From JBBQYD01 sp942493075 (GTDB lineage: Bacteria; Verrucomicrobiota; Verrucomicrobiia; Limisphaerales; UBA8199): a stretch of 64,000 nucleotides of DNA. The DNA lies in contig OW818681.1 in assembly GCA_942493075.1 (NCBI GenBank), forward strand, positions 6,324,001-6,388,000, read 5' to 3'. The first letter of the stretch is position 1. Each line of letters begins with the position of its first letter. This document shows, in pieces, positions 50,228 through 58,872 of the stretch. Both the position numbers and the translations under genes were made by a program. The notes under the pieces are model-generated. The model was not told the origin of the DNA and made no database searches. It was given only the letters and a program-made list of their open reading frames with translations.

Positions 50228-51574
50228 TTACAATTGCGCCAGGGCCGCCTCGGCGTGCCCGGCCGGAATCACACGGAAACGTTCCGGATCATCGCTCATC
50301 GGGCCGGGATCAAGCTTCGCGTGGCGCTCGTCCTCTACGATCACGAAAACCAGCAGCGGGATGTCCAACTGACGCAGCTTGCGCACAAACTCCTTCCGCT
50401 CCTCATCCCACGCCACCAAAATACAAATGCAGCCGCTCACTACGGACACATGCTCGAGCACAGCCCGCTCCAGATCTTTGAATGGCCGGGTCTGACATGA
50501 CCGTACCCCGGCCAGAATCTCAAGCATTTGATCGGTCTGCGCCAATCCCCGGCCCGCAGTGAAACAGTAGGATTGCGGGCCAACAAAGAGGAGGTCCAGC
50601 AACGATTCCTGGTCGCCCACGGTGCAGGCAAAGCTGGCCGCTACCGAAACCGCCTCCTCAAACATATCGCTCGGATCATGCCGGGTGAAGGTATCCAGCA
50701 CCATGGCATGACGCACAAAAAACTCGTCCTCGAACTCTTTCACCACCGGTTTGCCGGTTTTGGCCCAGCTTCGCCAATGGATATGACGAAGCGGATCGCC
50801 TTTGCGGTAATCCCGCAACGACACAAATTCATCACTCTGCCCGACATTTGACGCGAAGGCTACGCCGCCCTGCTGATAGCGGCTGTTGCCGGGCAGCGGT
50901 GTGGCAGCCAGCGGATACCGCTTCGGCAATACAATGAGGCTTCCCGGGAGCGGCACCTTTACCAGCCCTTGCGCGAGGCTCAATGGATCGGGCCGGGCCA
51001 CACGTAAAGACGCCAGTTGCAGCACACCACGACGCAAGGGCGTGAGTTCAAGCTCCACATCGACCTCCTCCTGCGGACGGGCAGGCGGCACACGGCCGGG
51101 CTTGGTTACGGCTGGGTTCAGTTTCAGCGGTGATCGGCGCTTTCCCCAAAAACGAAATGAGGGATTCCGCCGCTCATTCGCTACCTGGAAAGCCATCCAC
51201 TCGGCGAAACTCGCCACAGGATGTGTCAGTTCATCCATCACAACCAGGCCCGACTGCGCCTTCGTTGTGAGGTTACGCAGCGCCACGCGGTACTTGACGG
51301 GTTGCCCAGCCGTGGCAAAGCGCGGCAACCGTCGTTCGGCCTTGAACTTTCCTCGGAAGAAGATGGACCACCCCATCGAAACCAGCACGAGGGAAGCGAG
51401 CGGAGTGAACGCCTGGTAAGCCACATTGTTATCGGTATCGGGGCTCATGAAGCCAGCCAATAGGCAGCCCCCCAGCAAGCCAAGTCCCGGAACAGTGAAC
51501 CGACGCCGGGCGCGCAATCGCACCCCTTGCAACACGCGGTACACCAAATAAATGATTCTGTAAAACGGGGTCAC
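50228..51574 (-). CDS. DUF58 protein (vWA-like, membrane-anchored)
   Basis: 448 residues from GTG 51574. Two N-terminal TM segments ('GLGLLGGCLLAGFM', 'FTPLASLVLVSMGWSIFF') are followed by a beta-rich region. The DUF58 core is 'FVSLRDYRKGDPLRHIHWRSWAKTGKPVVKEFE', its hallmark. A vWA-like domain follows with 'HAMVLDTFTRHDPSDMFEEAVSVAAS', where the MIDAS motif DxSxS is degenerate (D-T-F-T-R). It works with MoxR ATPases as a metallo-chaperone-like pair. It lies between moxR (16 bp gap) and the transglutaminase. Confidence 0.88.
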   Translation of the reverse strand: MTPFYRIIYLVYRVLQGVRLRARRRFTVPGLGLLGGCLLAGFMSPDTDNNVAYQAFTPLASLVLVSMGWSIFFRGKFKAERRLPRFATAGQPVKYRVALRNLTTKAQSGLVVMDELTHPVASFAEWMAFQVANERRNPSFRFWGKRRSPLKLNPAVTKPGRVPPARPQEEVDVELELTPLRRGVLQLASLRVARPDPLSLAQGLVKVPLPGSLIVLPKRYPLAATPLPGNSRYQQGGVAFASNVGQSDEFVSLRDYRKGDPLRHIHWRSWAKTGKPVVKEFEDEFFVRHAMVLDTFTRHDPSDMFEEAVSVAASFACTVGDQESLLDLLFVGPQSYCFTAGRGLAQTDQMLEILAGVRSCQTRPFKDLERAVLEHVSVVSGCICILVAWDEERKEFVRKLRQLDIPLLVFVIVEDERHAKLDPGPMSDDPERFRVIPAGHAEAALAQL

Positions 51575-51590
51575 ACCAGTCGCCCGCCGC

Positions 51591-52625
51591 CTAGGCCGGC
51601 ACGCGGGTCTTCTTTACAATTTCTTCCACCACACTTCGGGCCGTCTGACCCGAAAAACGCGCCTGCGGTTCCATCACCAGGCGATGAGCGATGACAGGCA
51701 CCGCCAGCTCCTGGATTTGTTCCGGGGTCACGAAGTCGAATCCATCAAAAAGCGCCACGGCCTGGGCTGTCTTCATCAGAGCGATCGATGCGCGCGGGCT
51801 CGCACCCAGTTGCACACCCTGTGCTTTGCGGGTTGATCCCGCCAGTTCTACAGCGTACCGCTTCAGCTCGTCACTCATGCGCACACGTTGCACCGCGTCC
51901 TTGAGCCGGAGCACATCCGCCAGCGTCACGCAGGCCTCAAGCTCATCTAAGGGATGATTGTGCTCCTGCGCGGTGAGAATGGCTACCTCCTCATCCGGCT
52001 GCACATAACCGAGAGAAAACCGCATCGAAAACCGGTCCATTTGCGCTTCCGGCAGAGGGTAGGTGCCCCGGAACTCCACCGGATTCTCGGTGGCAATCAC
52101 GAAGAATAACCCTTCCAAATTCCGCCGCTCACCGTCCACGCTCACCTGGCCTTCGCCCATGGCTTCCAAAAGAGCGGACTGCGTGCGGGGAGAAGCGCGG
52201 TTGATCTCATCTGCCAACAGGATATTCGTGAAAATCGGACCCTCATGGTAAACAAACTTCTGATCGGGCTGATTGAAAATGGATACCCCCAGGATATCGG
52301 AAGGCAACAGGTCGGGCGTGAACTGGATGCGTTTGAACCGGGCGTCGATCGATTTCGCCAGAGCCTTGGCCAGGGTTGTCTTGCCCGTACCGGGGAAATC
52401 CTCGAGCAGCACGTGTCCCCCGCTGGCGAGGGCGGCCAGGAGCATGCGGGTAGCGGCTGACTGCCCCTGCATGATCCGGCTGATGTTCTCCGCGATGCGC
52501 AGGTAAACGTCACGAGGGCTGAGGCTGGACGGTACCGTGCTTTCCGGGTGGGCGGCTCGGATCTTATTCAGCTCATTCTCTGACCGCGCATCCGGCACCG
52601 CTGTAGTCATTTGCGACATAGCCAT
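51591..52625 (-). CDS. MoxR-type AAA+ ATPase
   Basis: 344 residues. Walker A is 'LEDFPGTGKTTLAKALA', Walker B is 'NILLADEINRASPRTQSALL', followed by 'EAMGEGQVSVDG', sensor 1 'FFVIATENPVEFRGTYPLPE' and sensor 2 'LGASPRASIALM'. These are standard MoxR features. The N-terminal ~35 residues are variable. It is a cytoplasmic chaperone ATPase for the DUF58/transglutaminase system encoded downstream; the natural client is unknown. It starts at ATG 52625, preceded by the remnant of another gene on the other strand. Confidence 0.93.
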   Translation of the reverse strand: MAMSQMTTAVPDARSENELNKIRAAHPESTVPSSLSPRDVYLRIAENISRIMQGQSAATRMLLAALASGGHVLLEDFPGTGKTTLAKALAKSIDARFKRIQFTPDLLPSDILGVSIFNQPDQKFVYHEGPIFTNILLADEINRASPRTQSALLEAMGEGQVSVDGERRNLEGLFFVIATENPVEFRGTYPLPEAQMDRFSMRFSLGYVQPDEEVAILTAQEHNHPLDELEACVTLADVLRLKDAVQRVRMSDELKRYAVELAGSTRKAQGVQLGASPRASIALMKTAQAVALFDGFDFVTPEQIQELAVPVIAHRLVMEPQARFSGQTARSVVEEIVKKTRVPA

Positions 52626-52684
52626 AATCTAATTCTTTTGACCGACCCCCGCGAATAAAATCACGAGGCTTATGGCGTGGATTC

Positions 52685-52766
52685 GAGGTCCATCAACGGC
52701 GAACAAGCTTTCTACACAGATCCTGCGCCGATGCAGACGAGGTTTTATAGAGTGGTTGAGGAATAA
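52685..52766 (+). pseudogene. 3' stump of a second WD40-like secreted protein gene
   Basis: In frame this reads SINGEQAFYTDPAP...RFYRVVEE*, nearly the same as the last 25 residues of the protein at 53685-56681 (SINGEQATYIDPNP...RFYRVVEE*). Nucleotide identity is high over AGGTTTTATAGAGTGGTTGA and in CATCAACGGCGAACAAG. Everything 5' of it is gone; moxR begins 60 bp away on the other strand. It is therefore the tail of a deleted tandem paralogue. The rest of 52767-52920 has no gene. Confidence 0.75.
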
Positions 52767-52920
52767 CGGCACACATGTAGTCACGCGAAGACAAGAAGAC
52801 AACAAGGAATGAAGAGCCCTCCGGGTCCGTATGTAGCGCACTGTCTCAGGGCTACACAGGCGCGCCGCGTGATGACAAATGGCTTGATTCTCGGAGGTGC
52901 AACGATTTACTTTGCACACC

Positions 52921-53661
52921 ATGCAGATTCATCCCTCCTCTGATGAGCGCCTTGGCTTTACGTTTGCGGACCTGCTGGCAGTTGCTCTGATAGCTGGACT
53001 TGTTCTGGCCATTCCTTGCCTGGGCGGCAATCGTGAGCGACTCAATCGGATTGTTTGCCTGAATAATCTTCGGCAGATGGGCATGGGGAGCCAGTTGTTC
53101 GCCCTGGAAGATGCGGAGGGGCGTCTGACCGGGAGCCTTTATAAGCCAAACACCACCACTCCCGAGGACGATCTCAATTGGCTGTTTGGCTATGGCCCAA
53201 GCCGGGCGCGCTATATTCAGGACCTGAAGACGGCGGTGTGTCCTTCGACTCAGAACTCCGTGAGAACCAACCGGATGACCTTGGATAATTACACGCTTCT
53301 GGCGGACCTGTTTTCGAACGCGCCGAAACCATCAGCTACCAACGGGCATAGCTATGAGGTGCTAAGTAAGTGGAACACCGGCCTAAAAACGCTGACCAGC
53401 GTCAGCTCGTTCAAGAAGACCCGTGAGCCGCTCATAGGCCAGATGCCCGGGCCTTCCATGATTTTCCTGATGCACGATGCGATGGAGAAGCAGGTTGGAG
53501 GCCCTTCAGAAGCCTTTGAGAACTTTCCTAATGCCTACACCGGGCATGGTGCGGAAGGTGGAAACGTGATGTTCTGTGACGGCCACGCCGAATGGATTAA
53601 CACCAAGGACTGGGCGTATCGATGGGCCGTGTCTGAGGACACTGAACTGAAAAGCGAATAG
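52921..53661 (+). CDS. Prepilin-like DGH-box protein with degenerate cleavage motif
   Basis: 246 residues from ATG 52921 (MQIHPSSDERLGFTFADLLA). The N-terminal helix resembles the PVC prepilin-like family, but the motif is G-F-T-F-A-D in place of G-F-T-L-I-E, so Glu+5 is Asp. 'RLNRIVCLNNLRQMGMGSQLF' matches the conserved post-helix segment. The domain ends with 'GHGAEGGNVMFCDGHAEWI', the H-x9-DG box. Gly-Phe is kept, so cleavage may still occur; assembly may be altered. It lies 23 bp before the large WD40-like gene, mirroring the pair at 40765-44399. Confidence 0.8.
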   Translation: MQIHPSSDERLGFTFADLLAVALIAGLVLAIPCLGGNRERLNRIVCLNNLRQMGMGSQLFALEDAEGRLTGSLYKPNTTTPEDDLNWLFGYGPSRARYIQDLKTAVCPSTQNSVRTNRMTLDNYTLLADLFSNAPKPSATNGHSYEVLSKWNTGLKTLTSVSSFKKTREPLIGQMPGPSMIFLMHDAMEKQVGGPSEAFENFPNAYTGHGAEGGNVMFCDGHAEWINTKDWAYRWAVSEDTELKSE

Positions 53662-53684
53662 CAAAAATAGTCAAGTCCTTGCTT

Positions 53685-56681
53685 ATGACCAATAGAACCT
53701 TTCGTGCCCAACGTATGTGGCGGCTGCTCTTCTTCGGAGCTGGCTTAGTTGCTGCGCTCCTTTTCACCTCCTCGGCATTCTGTGCCCCCGGTTTGCGTGG
53801 GGTTTCGGTTCGAGATCCTGGAATTGCAGCGCTCGGCGGAGCCGGGGGAGATTCGAGTGCTCCACTGATGACCCCGGATGCGCGCTATGTGTTGTTTGCC
53901 AGTAGCGCGCGCAACCTGGCTACCAACAACGAAGGAGGTGCTTTCAAGGGCTCGGCTAACCCCGTGTTAAACGTGTACCGGCGGGATCGCTTGGAGCGAA
54001 CAACCGTGCTTGTGACCCCAGGCTTGGATGGGAGCAGCTTTGCGAATGCGGATTGTTTGCCCGTCGATTTCTCAACAAATGGCGCGTTTGCATTGATCGA
54101 GAGCGTCGCTACCAACCTGGTATCAGACGATACTAATGGGATGTCTGATGTGTTCGTCCGTAACATTGTTTCGGGCGAGACGATCCTGATCAGTGCAGCG
54201 ACAAATGGCGCTCCCGGTAATCGGCCTTCTTACAACCCGGTAATGACGCCGGACGGACGGTATGTGTCATTCACCAGTGAAGCGAACAACCTTGTAGCAA
54301 AGGATACGAACGGTGTTCCTGACATATTCCTTCGCGATCTCCAAACCGGAGATACCACGCTTATCAGTGTTAACATCCAGCCTCCCGCAAATCTCTATAC
54401 ATACCTCGGTGCCGATTTCGCTCAGGTCACACCCGACGGTTCCAGGATCGCGTTTCTCGCAAGAGTGAAGAGCCGCTCCTATGGGACGATCGCAAGCAGC
54501 CTCAATGTGCGGGACCGGGGGGCAGGCACCACTATCTGGGCCAGCACTGGGGCGAAATCTGCCCTCGCCTTGACCGGTTCTGCCGATCCAGTCTGTTTCG
54601 ACCCGGTGATCAGTGAGGACGGGGCTTACGTGGCGTACAAGGCTCGATCAAGCATCTCGGTGACCTATCCAGTTTTTGTGCTTCGATACGGCGTGCAGAA
54701 CGGGACGACCGATTTGCTGCACAAAGACTCACTGGTCCAGTTCGCATTCAACGAGGAAGACCAGACACTCAGCATCAGCGCCGATGGGGCACGGGTGGCA
54801 TTCCTGGCCAAGACTAACTATTCCGACTCTTGCGTGCTCGTCTGGGATGTAATGTCAGGAACGCGGATCACAGCCAGCCTGAATCTGACGAATGGCCTTT
54901 CCACGAATGCAGCGTGGGCAGCACCACGGCTTGATCCCCAGGGCCGGTGGGTCGATTTTCTCAGCACAGCGGCTGATCTCGTAACGAACTCTCTTGCAAC
55001 CGGGGCGCACCTGTTTCGCAGGGATTTCGCCACTGGTAATACAGTCCTTCTGGATAGAACCCCTGAAGGATCGGGTTGGCCGCTTGCATTGCTCACAATG
55101 CCTGTGATCAGCGCCGACGGAGAATTAGTAGCTTTCGATTGTGTCCAGAACTCGGGCCCTGCTCAACGGTCTCAGGTGTTTGTGCTTAATAACCGGACCG
55201 GTGAAACCGAGCTCGTTTCTGTTCAGGATGCGAACTTGCCATCCCTCACAGGGAATGGGCACAGCTACGCTCGAGCCAGGCAGGGAGGGCAGCGGCTTGT
55301 TTTTGTCAGTGCAGCTTCTGATCTGGTGCAGTCCGATACCAACGGCTTCCCGGATGTGTTTGCGCAAGATACCGTGACTGGTGCCACCATCCTGGTTAGC
55401 ACGGGTGCTGATGGACAACAGGGGAATGGGCCTTCTTCCGATCCTCTGATCAGCAGGGACGGTCGGTTCCTGGCCTTTACCAGCGTAGCCACAAACCTGG
55501 TTGAGGGCGATAACAACGTTTCCAGAGACGTTTTCCTGCGGGATTTAAGCACTCCTTCGAAGGTGGAATTGGTGAGCAGAGGATATACCGGCGCAATAGG
55601 CACCACAAACTCGACGCTTGCTGGAATGAGTCAAGATGGACGTTATGTTCTTTTCCGCAGTTACGCCAGCAACATTACTCCATCGCCCGCCACCTCCGGT
55701 CACTTGTTCCTGAGGGATATGTTAGCCGGAACCAATTTTCACGTTTCTGCAGGAACTGCGTCGGTGAACCCTCAACTATCTAACCTTACGGCGGATGGCC
55801 GTTATGTTGTTTATGCAACTGTCATACCCGCAAAATTGTTCCTCTGGGATCGGGTGGCCCAGACTAACATAATCACTCCTGCTGGTTTCGTGATGGCCAC
55901 ACAAACCGCCATAGCGCCCAACGGTTCCCATTTCGCTTATACCAAATCACTTGGGGGCTACACTACCTACCTCCAGAATGTTTCCGATCAAACCCTAACG
56001 GTAGTGGATCAGCAAAGCGCTCCATATACGCAATCTCGATTCAGCGGAGACAGCCGGTCGTTCGCTTATGGCAGCGTGATCAACGGGCTATCCCAAATCT
56101 ACGTGTTCGACATCTCAACCAAGACAAAGGTCCTTGTGAGCCGCGACGCCCTGGGTAACCCTGCTTCCGCTCATTCGGATTCGCCTTCTTTGAGCTATGA
56201 CGGACGCTTTGTAGCGTATCGGAGTTATGCGACAGACTTGGTGCCAAACGATACACTGGGGACCGCCGACATTTTTCTGTTCGACCGGGGCTCAACCAAA
56301 ACAGTGGTACTATCTGAAGCCTTTCCAAGGGACGGTCAGTACACCGCCCCGTTCTTTGGTCAGGATGGAAGGACCGTATTTTTCGTGAGCTCAGCAGACA
56401 ATCCGGACCTTATGGATTTTAACCGCAACATAGATGTGGTTTCCTATACGCTTACGCCGACGGAAACCGGATTCCTGGTGCAAACCGCATCAGGCGGCGG
56501 AGCGCAGAACCTGATTTGGCCCGTTTCCCCGGGCAAGACGTATCGTGTGCAGTGCAAGGATGATATATCTGAAACTACCTGGCACGATGTGCAGGGAACC
56601 CCGAGCATCAACGGCGAACAAGCCACTTACATTGATCCCAATCCGGCGTTGAAAAGGTTTTATAGAGTGGTTGAGGAATAG
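53685..56681 (+). CDS. Large secreted WD40/TolB-like beta-propeller protein
   Basis: 998 residues from ATG 53685 (MTNRTFRAQ); a TTG two codons earlier is unlikely. The signal peptide ends near 'SSAFCAPG'. Many ~45-residue propeller blades follow in the pattern DGRYV-x-F-x-S-x-A-x-NLV-x-x-DTN-x-x-x-D-x-F-x-RD-x-x-TG-x-T-x-L-x-S, with acidic loops suggesting calcium binding. The C-terminal ~75 residues are the shared terminal domain ('LIWPVSPGKTYRVQCKDD', 'TTWHDVQGTP', ending 'KRFYRVVEE'). It is extracellular or surface; the partner is unknown. Two to three seven-bladed propellers would fit the length. Confidence 0.85.
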   Translation: MTNRTFRAQRMWRLLFFGAGLVAALLFTSSAFCAPGLRGVSVRDPGIAALGGAGGDSSAPLMTPDARYVLFASSARNLATNNEGGAFKGSANPVLNVYRRDRLERTTVLVTPGLDGSSFANADCLPVDFSTNGAFALIESVATNLVSDDTNGMSDVFVRNIVSGETILISAATNGAPGNRPSYNPVMTPDGRYVSFTSEANNLVAKDTNGVPDIFLRDLQTGDTTLISVNIQPPANLYTYLGADFAQVTPDGSRIAFLARVKSRSYGTIASSLNVRDRGAGTTIWASTGAKSALALTGSADPVCFDPVISEDGAYVAYKARSSISVTYPVFVLRYGVQNGTTDLLHKDSLVQFAFNEEDQTLSISADGARVAFLAKTNYSDSCVLVWDVMSGTRITASLNLTNGLSTNAAWAAPRLDPQGRWVDFLSTAADLVTNSLATGAHLFRRDFATGNTVLLDRTPEGSGWPLALLTMPVISADGELVAFDCVQNSGPAQRSQVFVLNNRTGETELVSVQDANLPSLTGNGHSYARARQGGQRLVFVSAASDLVQSDTNGFPDVFAQDTVTGATILVSTGADGQQGNGPSSDPLISRDGRFLAFTSVATNLVEGDNNVSRDVFLRDLSTPSKVELVSRGYTGAIGTTNSTLAGMSQDGRYVLFRSYASNITPSPATSGHLFLRDMLAGTNFHVSAGTASVNPQLSNLTADGRYVVYATVIPAKLFLWDRVAQTNIITPAGFVMATQTAIAPNGSHFAYTKSLGGYTTYLQNVSDQTLTVVDQQSAPYTQSRFSGDSRSFAYGSVINGLSQIYVFDISTKTKVLVSRDALGNPASAHSDSPSLSYDGRFVAYRSYATDLVPNDTLGTADIFLFDRGSTKTVVLSEAFPRDGQYTAPFFGQDGRTVFFVSSADNPDLMDFNRNIDVVSYTLTPTETGFLVQTASGGGAQNLIWPVSPGKTYRVQCKDDISETTWHDVQGTPSINGEQATYIDPNPALKRFYRVVEE

Positions 56682-56759
56682 AAGAGCTGCGGAAGGTTCG
56701 CCTGTTCCCCTTTGTCCTCGCGTCCCGGCGTTCGCGTTACCGGTTCCTGTTGTCCATTG

Positions 56760-58472
56760 TCAATTATCCGTTGTCTTCCGCTCTTCGTTCAGATACGGCT
56801 GAAGCTCAGTCAGGGTTGTCGGAGCTTTGCCGTAGGCCTCTTTGTAACTCGCGACGGCAGCGGAGACTTTTTGCAAGGCCACACGTTCCGCATCAGTTTT
56901 CACATACGTGGCGAGTTGACTGGGATCAACTGTATCCTGCCCCTGATGAGCGGACGCATAAGCCCGGGCTGCCGGGAACAGCGTTTCAAATGGCGATGGC
57001 TTGAAGCTGGTGCCGCCATAGCTTCCTGATCCCACCACGTAGCGTCGATCGTTTTCCTCATCCACGGGCGCTTTTTCGCAGATAATTTTATCGCCGCCCA
57101 GGTAGATGCTGGGAACGGCGCGCGCGGGCAATACCTCGTAACGCGCAAGAATGTTGTCCAGGACAGCAGCCTCACCCTGCCAGTGGATGTAGGGCTTGAG
57201 TTCCTCCAGGTCCGCTGGAAAATCTCGTTTTGTGGTCTGTTTAAACTTGGCTATCGCTTGCGCACAGAGCGAGACGAAATGGTTCTTGGCAGCATCGCGC
57301 AGTCCAGCCAGCGCTTTCTTTTCGTGCGGCGGTCTGTTGTTCTCTACAACCTTCACCCAATCTGCTTGCGTGATGAGTTCCAGTTCCGGAATCTGATGCT
57401 CCGGCAGTTCCTTCACACGTGCTTTGAACTGGTTGACCTTCGCCATCAGGGATTCGAGTTCTGCCGAATCGCCCTCATTTGAACTGGTCGCAGCCATCGC
57501 TTGGTTATCCTGACGCAACCGGCTCACCTCTCCCCGCAACCGGAGTAGTTCGGAGGTTTCATCACTTCGGTCTTTCTGCTGTCTCGCAGCGGCGGCCTGA
57601 CGCAACGCCTGCTCGCGATCTTTTGTGAGCTGTTCAATTTGCTGGGTCATCGCTGCCTGCTCCTGGCGGATGCTTTCATTCTCGCGGCGCAGTTCAGAAG
57701 CTTGATGCGCCTGGTAAACGCCTGTGCCGATGGCAACAGCCACGGTCGTGGCGATAAGCGATTTCTGCAAAGTGGTCATGGCAATTCCTTTGATAACACC
57801 GGCGCCTATCACCGGTGATTGAAGAACGGCAGCAGCGGCTATGGAGACAGCCAAGCCTGCGGGTGCGGCCTGCACAGCCTGCGCAGTGAGCACCAGCCCG
57901 AGAGCGGTTGTGCTGGTGCGGAGTCCGCGTTGTTCGAGCAAACCGCGCAGCTTATCCAACGCGCGTGTCACCCGTTTCTGTGCGGCATCGTCTGTCACAC
58001 CCAGCGCTTTTCCAAGAGAACGCAGATCCTGCTTTTGGTAGAAACGCAACACCAGCGCGTCATACTCGGCTTCGCTCAACTCGGACATCGCCTCATCGAG
58101 CATGGGGCTGAGTTGATCCCAGTTTGGTGCGCCAGCCGAGTCGTGTTGAAGTTGCATGGTATGCATGGCTTCGGTTTCCCGAGCACGGCGGCGTCCCTCA
58201 TTGCGAAGAATATTCAGCGCAACATTCCGAGTACTGCGACACAGCCAGCCCGCCAGTGAGCCGTCGCCCGTCATTCGATCCGGCAATGCACCAGCCGAGC
58301 GTGAGAGGCCGATGAAGACTTGTTGAGAAACGTCCGCCGCGAGATCAGGCGAGTTCACCTGTCGCAACGCAGCCGAATAGACCAGGTTGACGTACCGAGC
58401 CACGATCTCGTTGAAAGCGAACTCGATTCCTTCTCGGGCGTATTCACGCAGCAGTTGGGCGTCAGATTTCAT
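56760..58472 (-). CDS. ECF sigma factor with C-terminal membrane anchor and coiled coil
   Basis: 570 residues, far longer than the usual ~190. Sigma2 runs ~10-95 ('EFAFNEIVARYVNLVYSAAL') and sigma4 ~130-185 ('LVLRFYQKQDLRSLGKALGV', 'AAQKRVTRALDKLRGLL'). A hydrophobic stretch follows (~195-240, with 'SLIATTVAVAIGTGVYQAHQ' as the likely TM helix). A Gln/Glu-rich coiled coil (~250-320) and a ~250-residue extracytoplasmic domain of unknown fold come last. The design suggests a sigma factor whose release or activity depends on its own exported domain, with no separate anti-sigma factor. PVC genomes encode related proteins. Confidence 0.85.
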   Translation of the reverse strand: MKSDAQLLREYAREGIEFAFNEIVARYVNLVYSAALRQVNSPDLAADVSQQVFIGLSRSAGALPDRMTGDGSLAGWLCRSTRNVALNILRNEGRRRARETEAMHTMQLQHDSAGAPNWDQLSPMLDEAMSELSEAEYDALVLRFYQKQDLRSLGKALGVTDDAAQKRVTRALDKLRGLLEQRGLRTSTTALGLVLTAQAVQAAPAGLAVSIAAAAVLQSPVIGAGVIKGIAMTTLQKSLIATTVAVAIGTGVYQAHQASELRRENESIRQEQAAMTQQIEQLTKDREQALRQAAAARQQKDRSDETSELLRLRGEVSRLRQDNQAMAATSSNEGDSAELESLMAKVNQFKARVKELPEHQIPELELITQADWVKVVENNRPPHEKKALAGLRDAAKNHFVSLCAQAIAKFKQTTKRDFPADLEELKPYIHWQGEAAVLDNILARYEVLPARAVPSIYLGGDKIICEKAPVDEENDRRYVVGSGSYGGTSFKPSPFETLFPAARAYASAHQGQDTVDPSQLATYVKTDAERVALQKVSAAVASYKEAYGKAPTTLTELQPYLNEERKTTDN

Positions 58473-58640
58473 CGGTCTCTACGCAATAGAATACCCGGGG
58501 ACGCAATAATCCGACAAAACAAACTCCTCCACCCGCTCTCGTTCACCAAATAGTTCGTGAGGCGCTTCCCGGGGTGCGGGCACCGGGGGAGAGGTAAGCA
58601 TGGTGAACAAAGAAGTAAGAGCGCAATGTCCGCTGCACTT

Positions 58641-58764
58641 CAGTACTGTTTGTAGAAAAAGGTACTACAACATAAGTTCCTGGCTTCTCTGGTTTGCGCC
58701 GTGAAGGCGCAAACCAGAGAAGCCAGGGTTGACATCAAATGGAATTGGCGGCTACAAACAGTAC
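58641..58764. repeat. Palindromic repeat R1, copy D (divergent arms)
   Basis: Outer repeats CAGTACTGTTTGTAG and CTACAAACAGTAC are conserved. The inner palindrome (58679-58700 with 58706-58727, 22 bp, perfect) begins CCTGGCTTCTCTGGTTTG, so most of the arm differs from copies A-C while pairing stays complete. The remainder of 58473-58872 is non-coding. Confidence 0.8.
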
Positions 58765-58872
58765 GGATTCAGTTAGATTATTGTTCCTGAAATCGTTGAC
58801 GCCACCCGTGAGAAAGGTGAATTGCCCTCCGGAAATGACAGGATTGAGTCAGGAGTTACTTTCTGCCAACCA

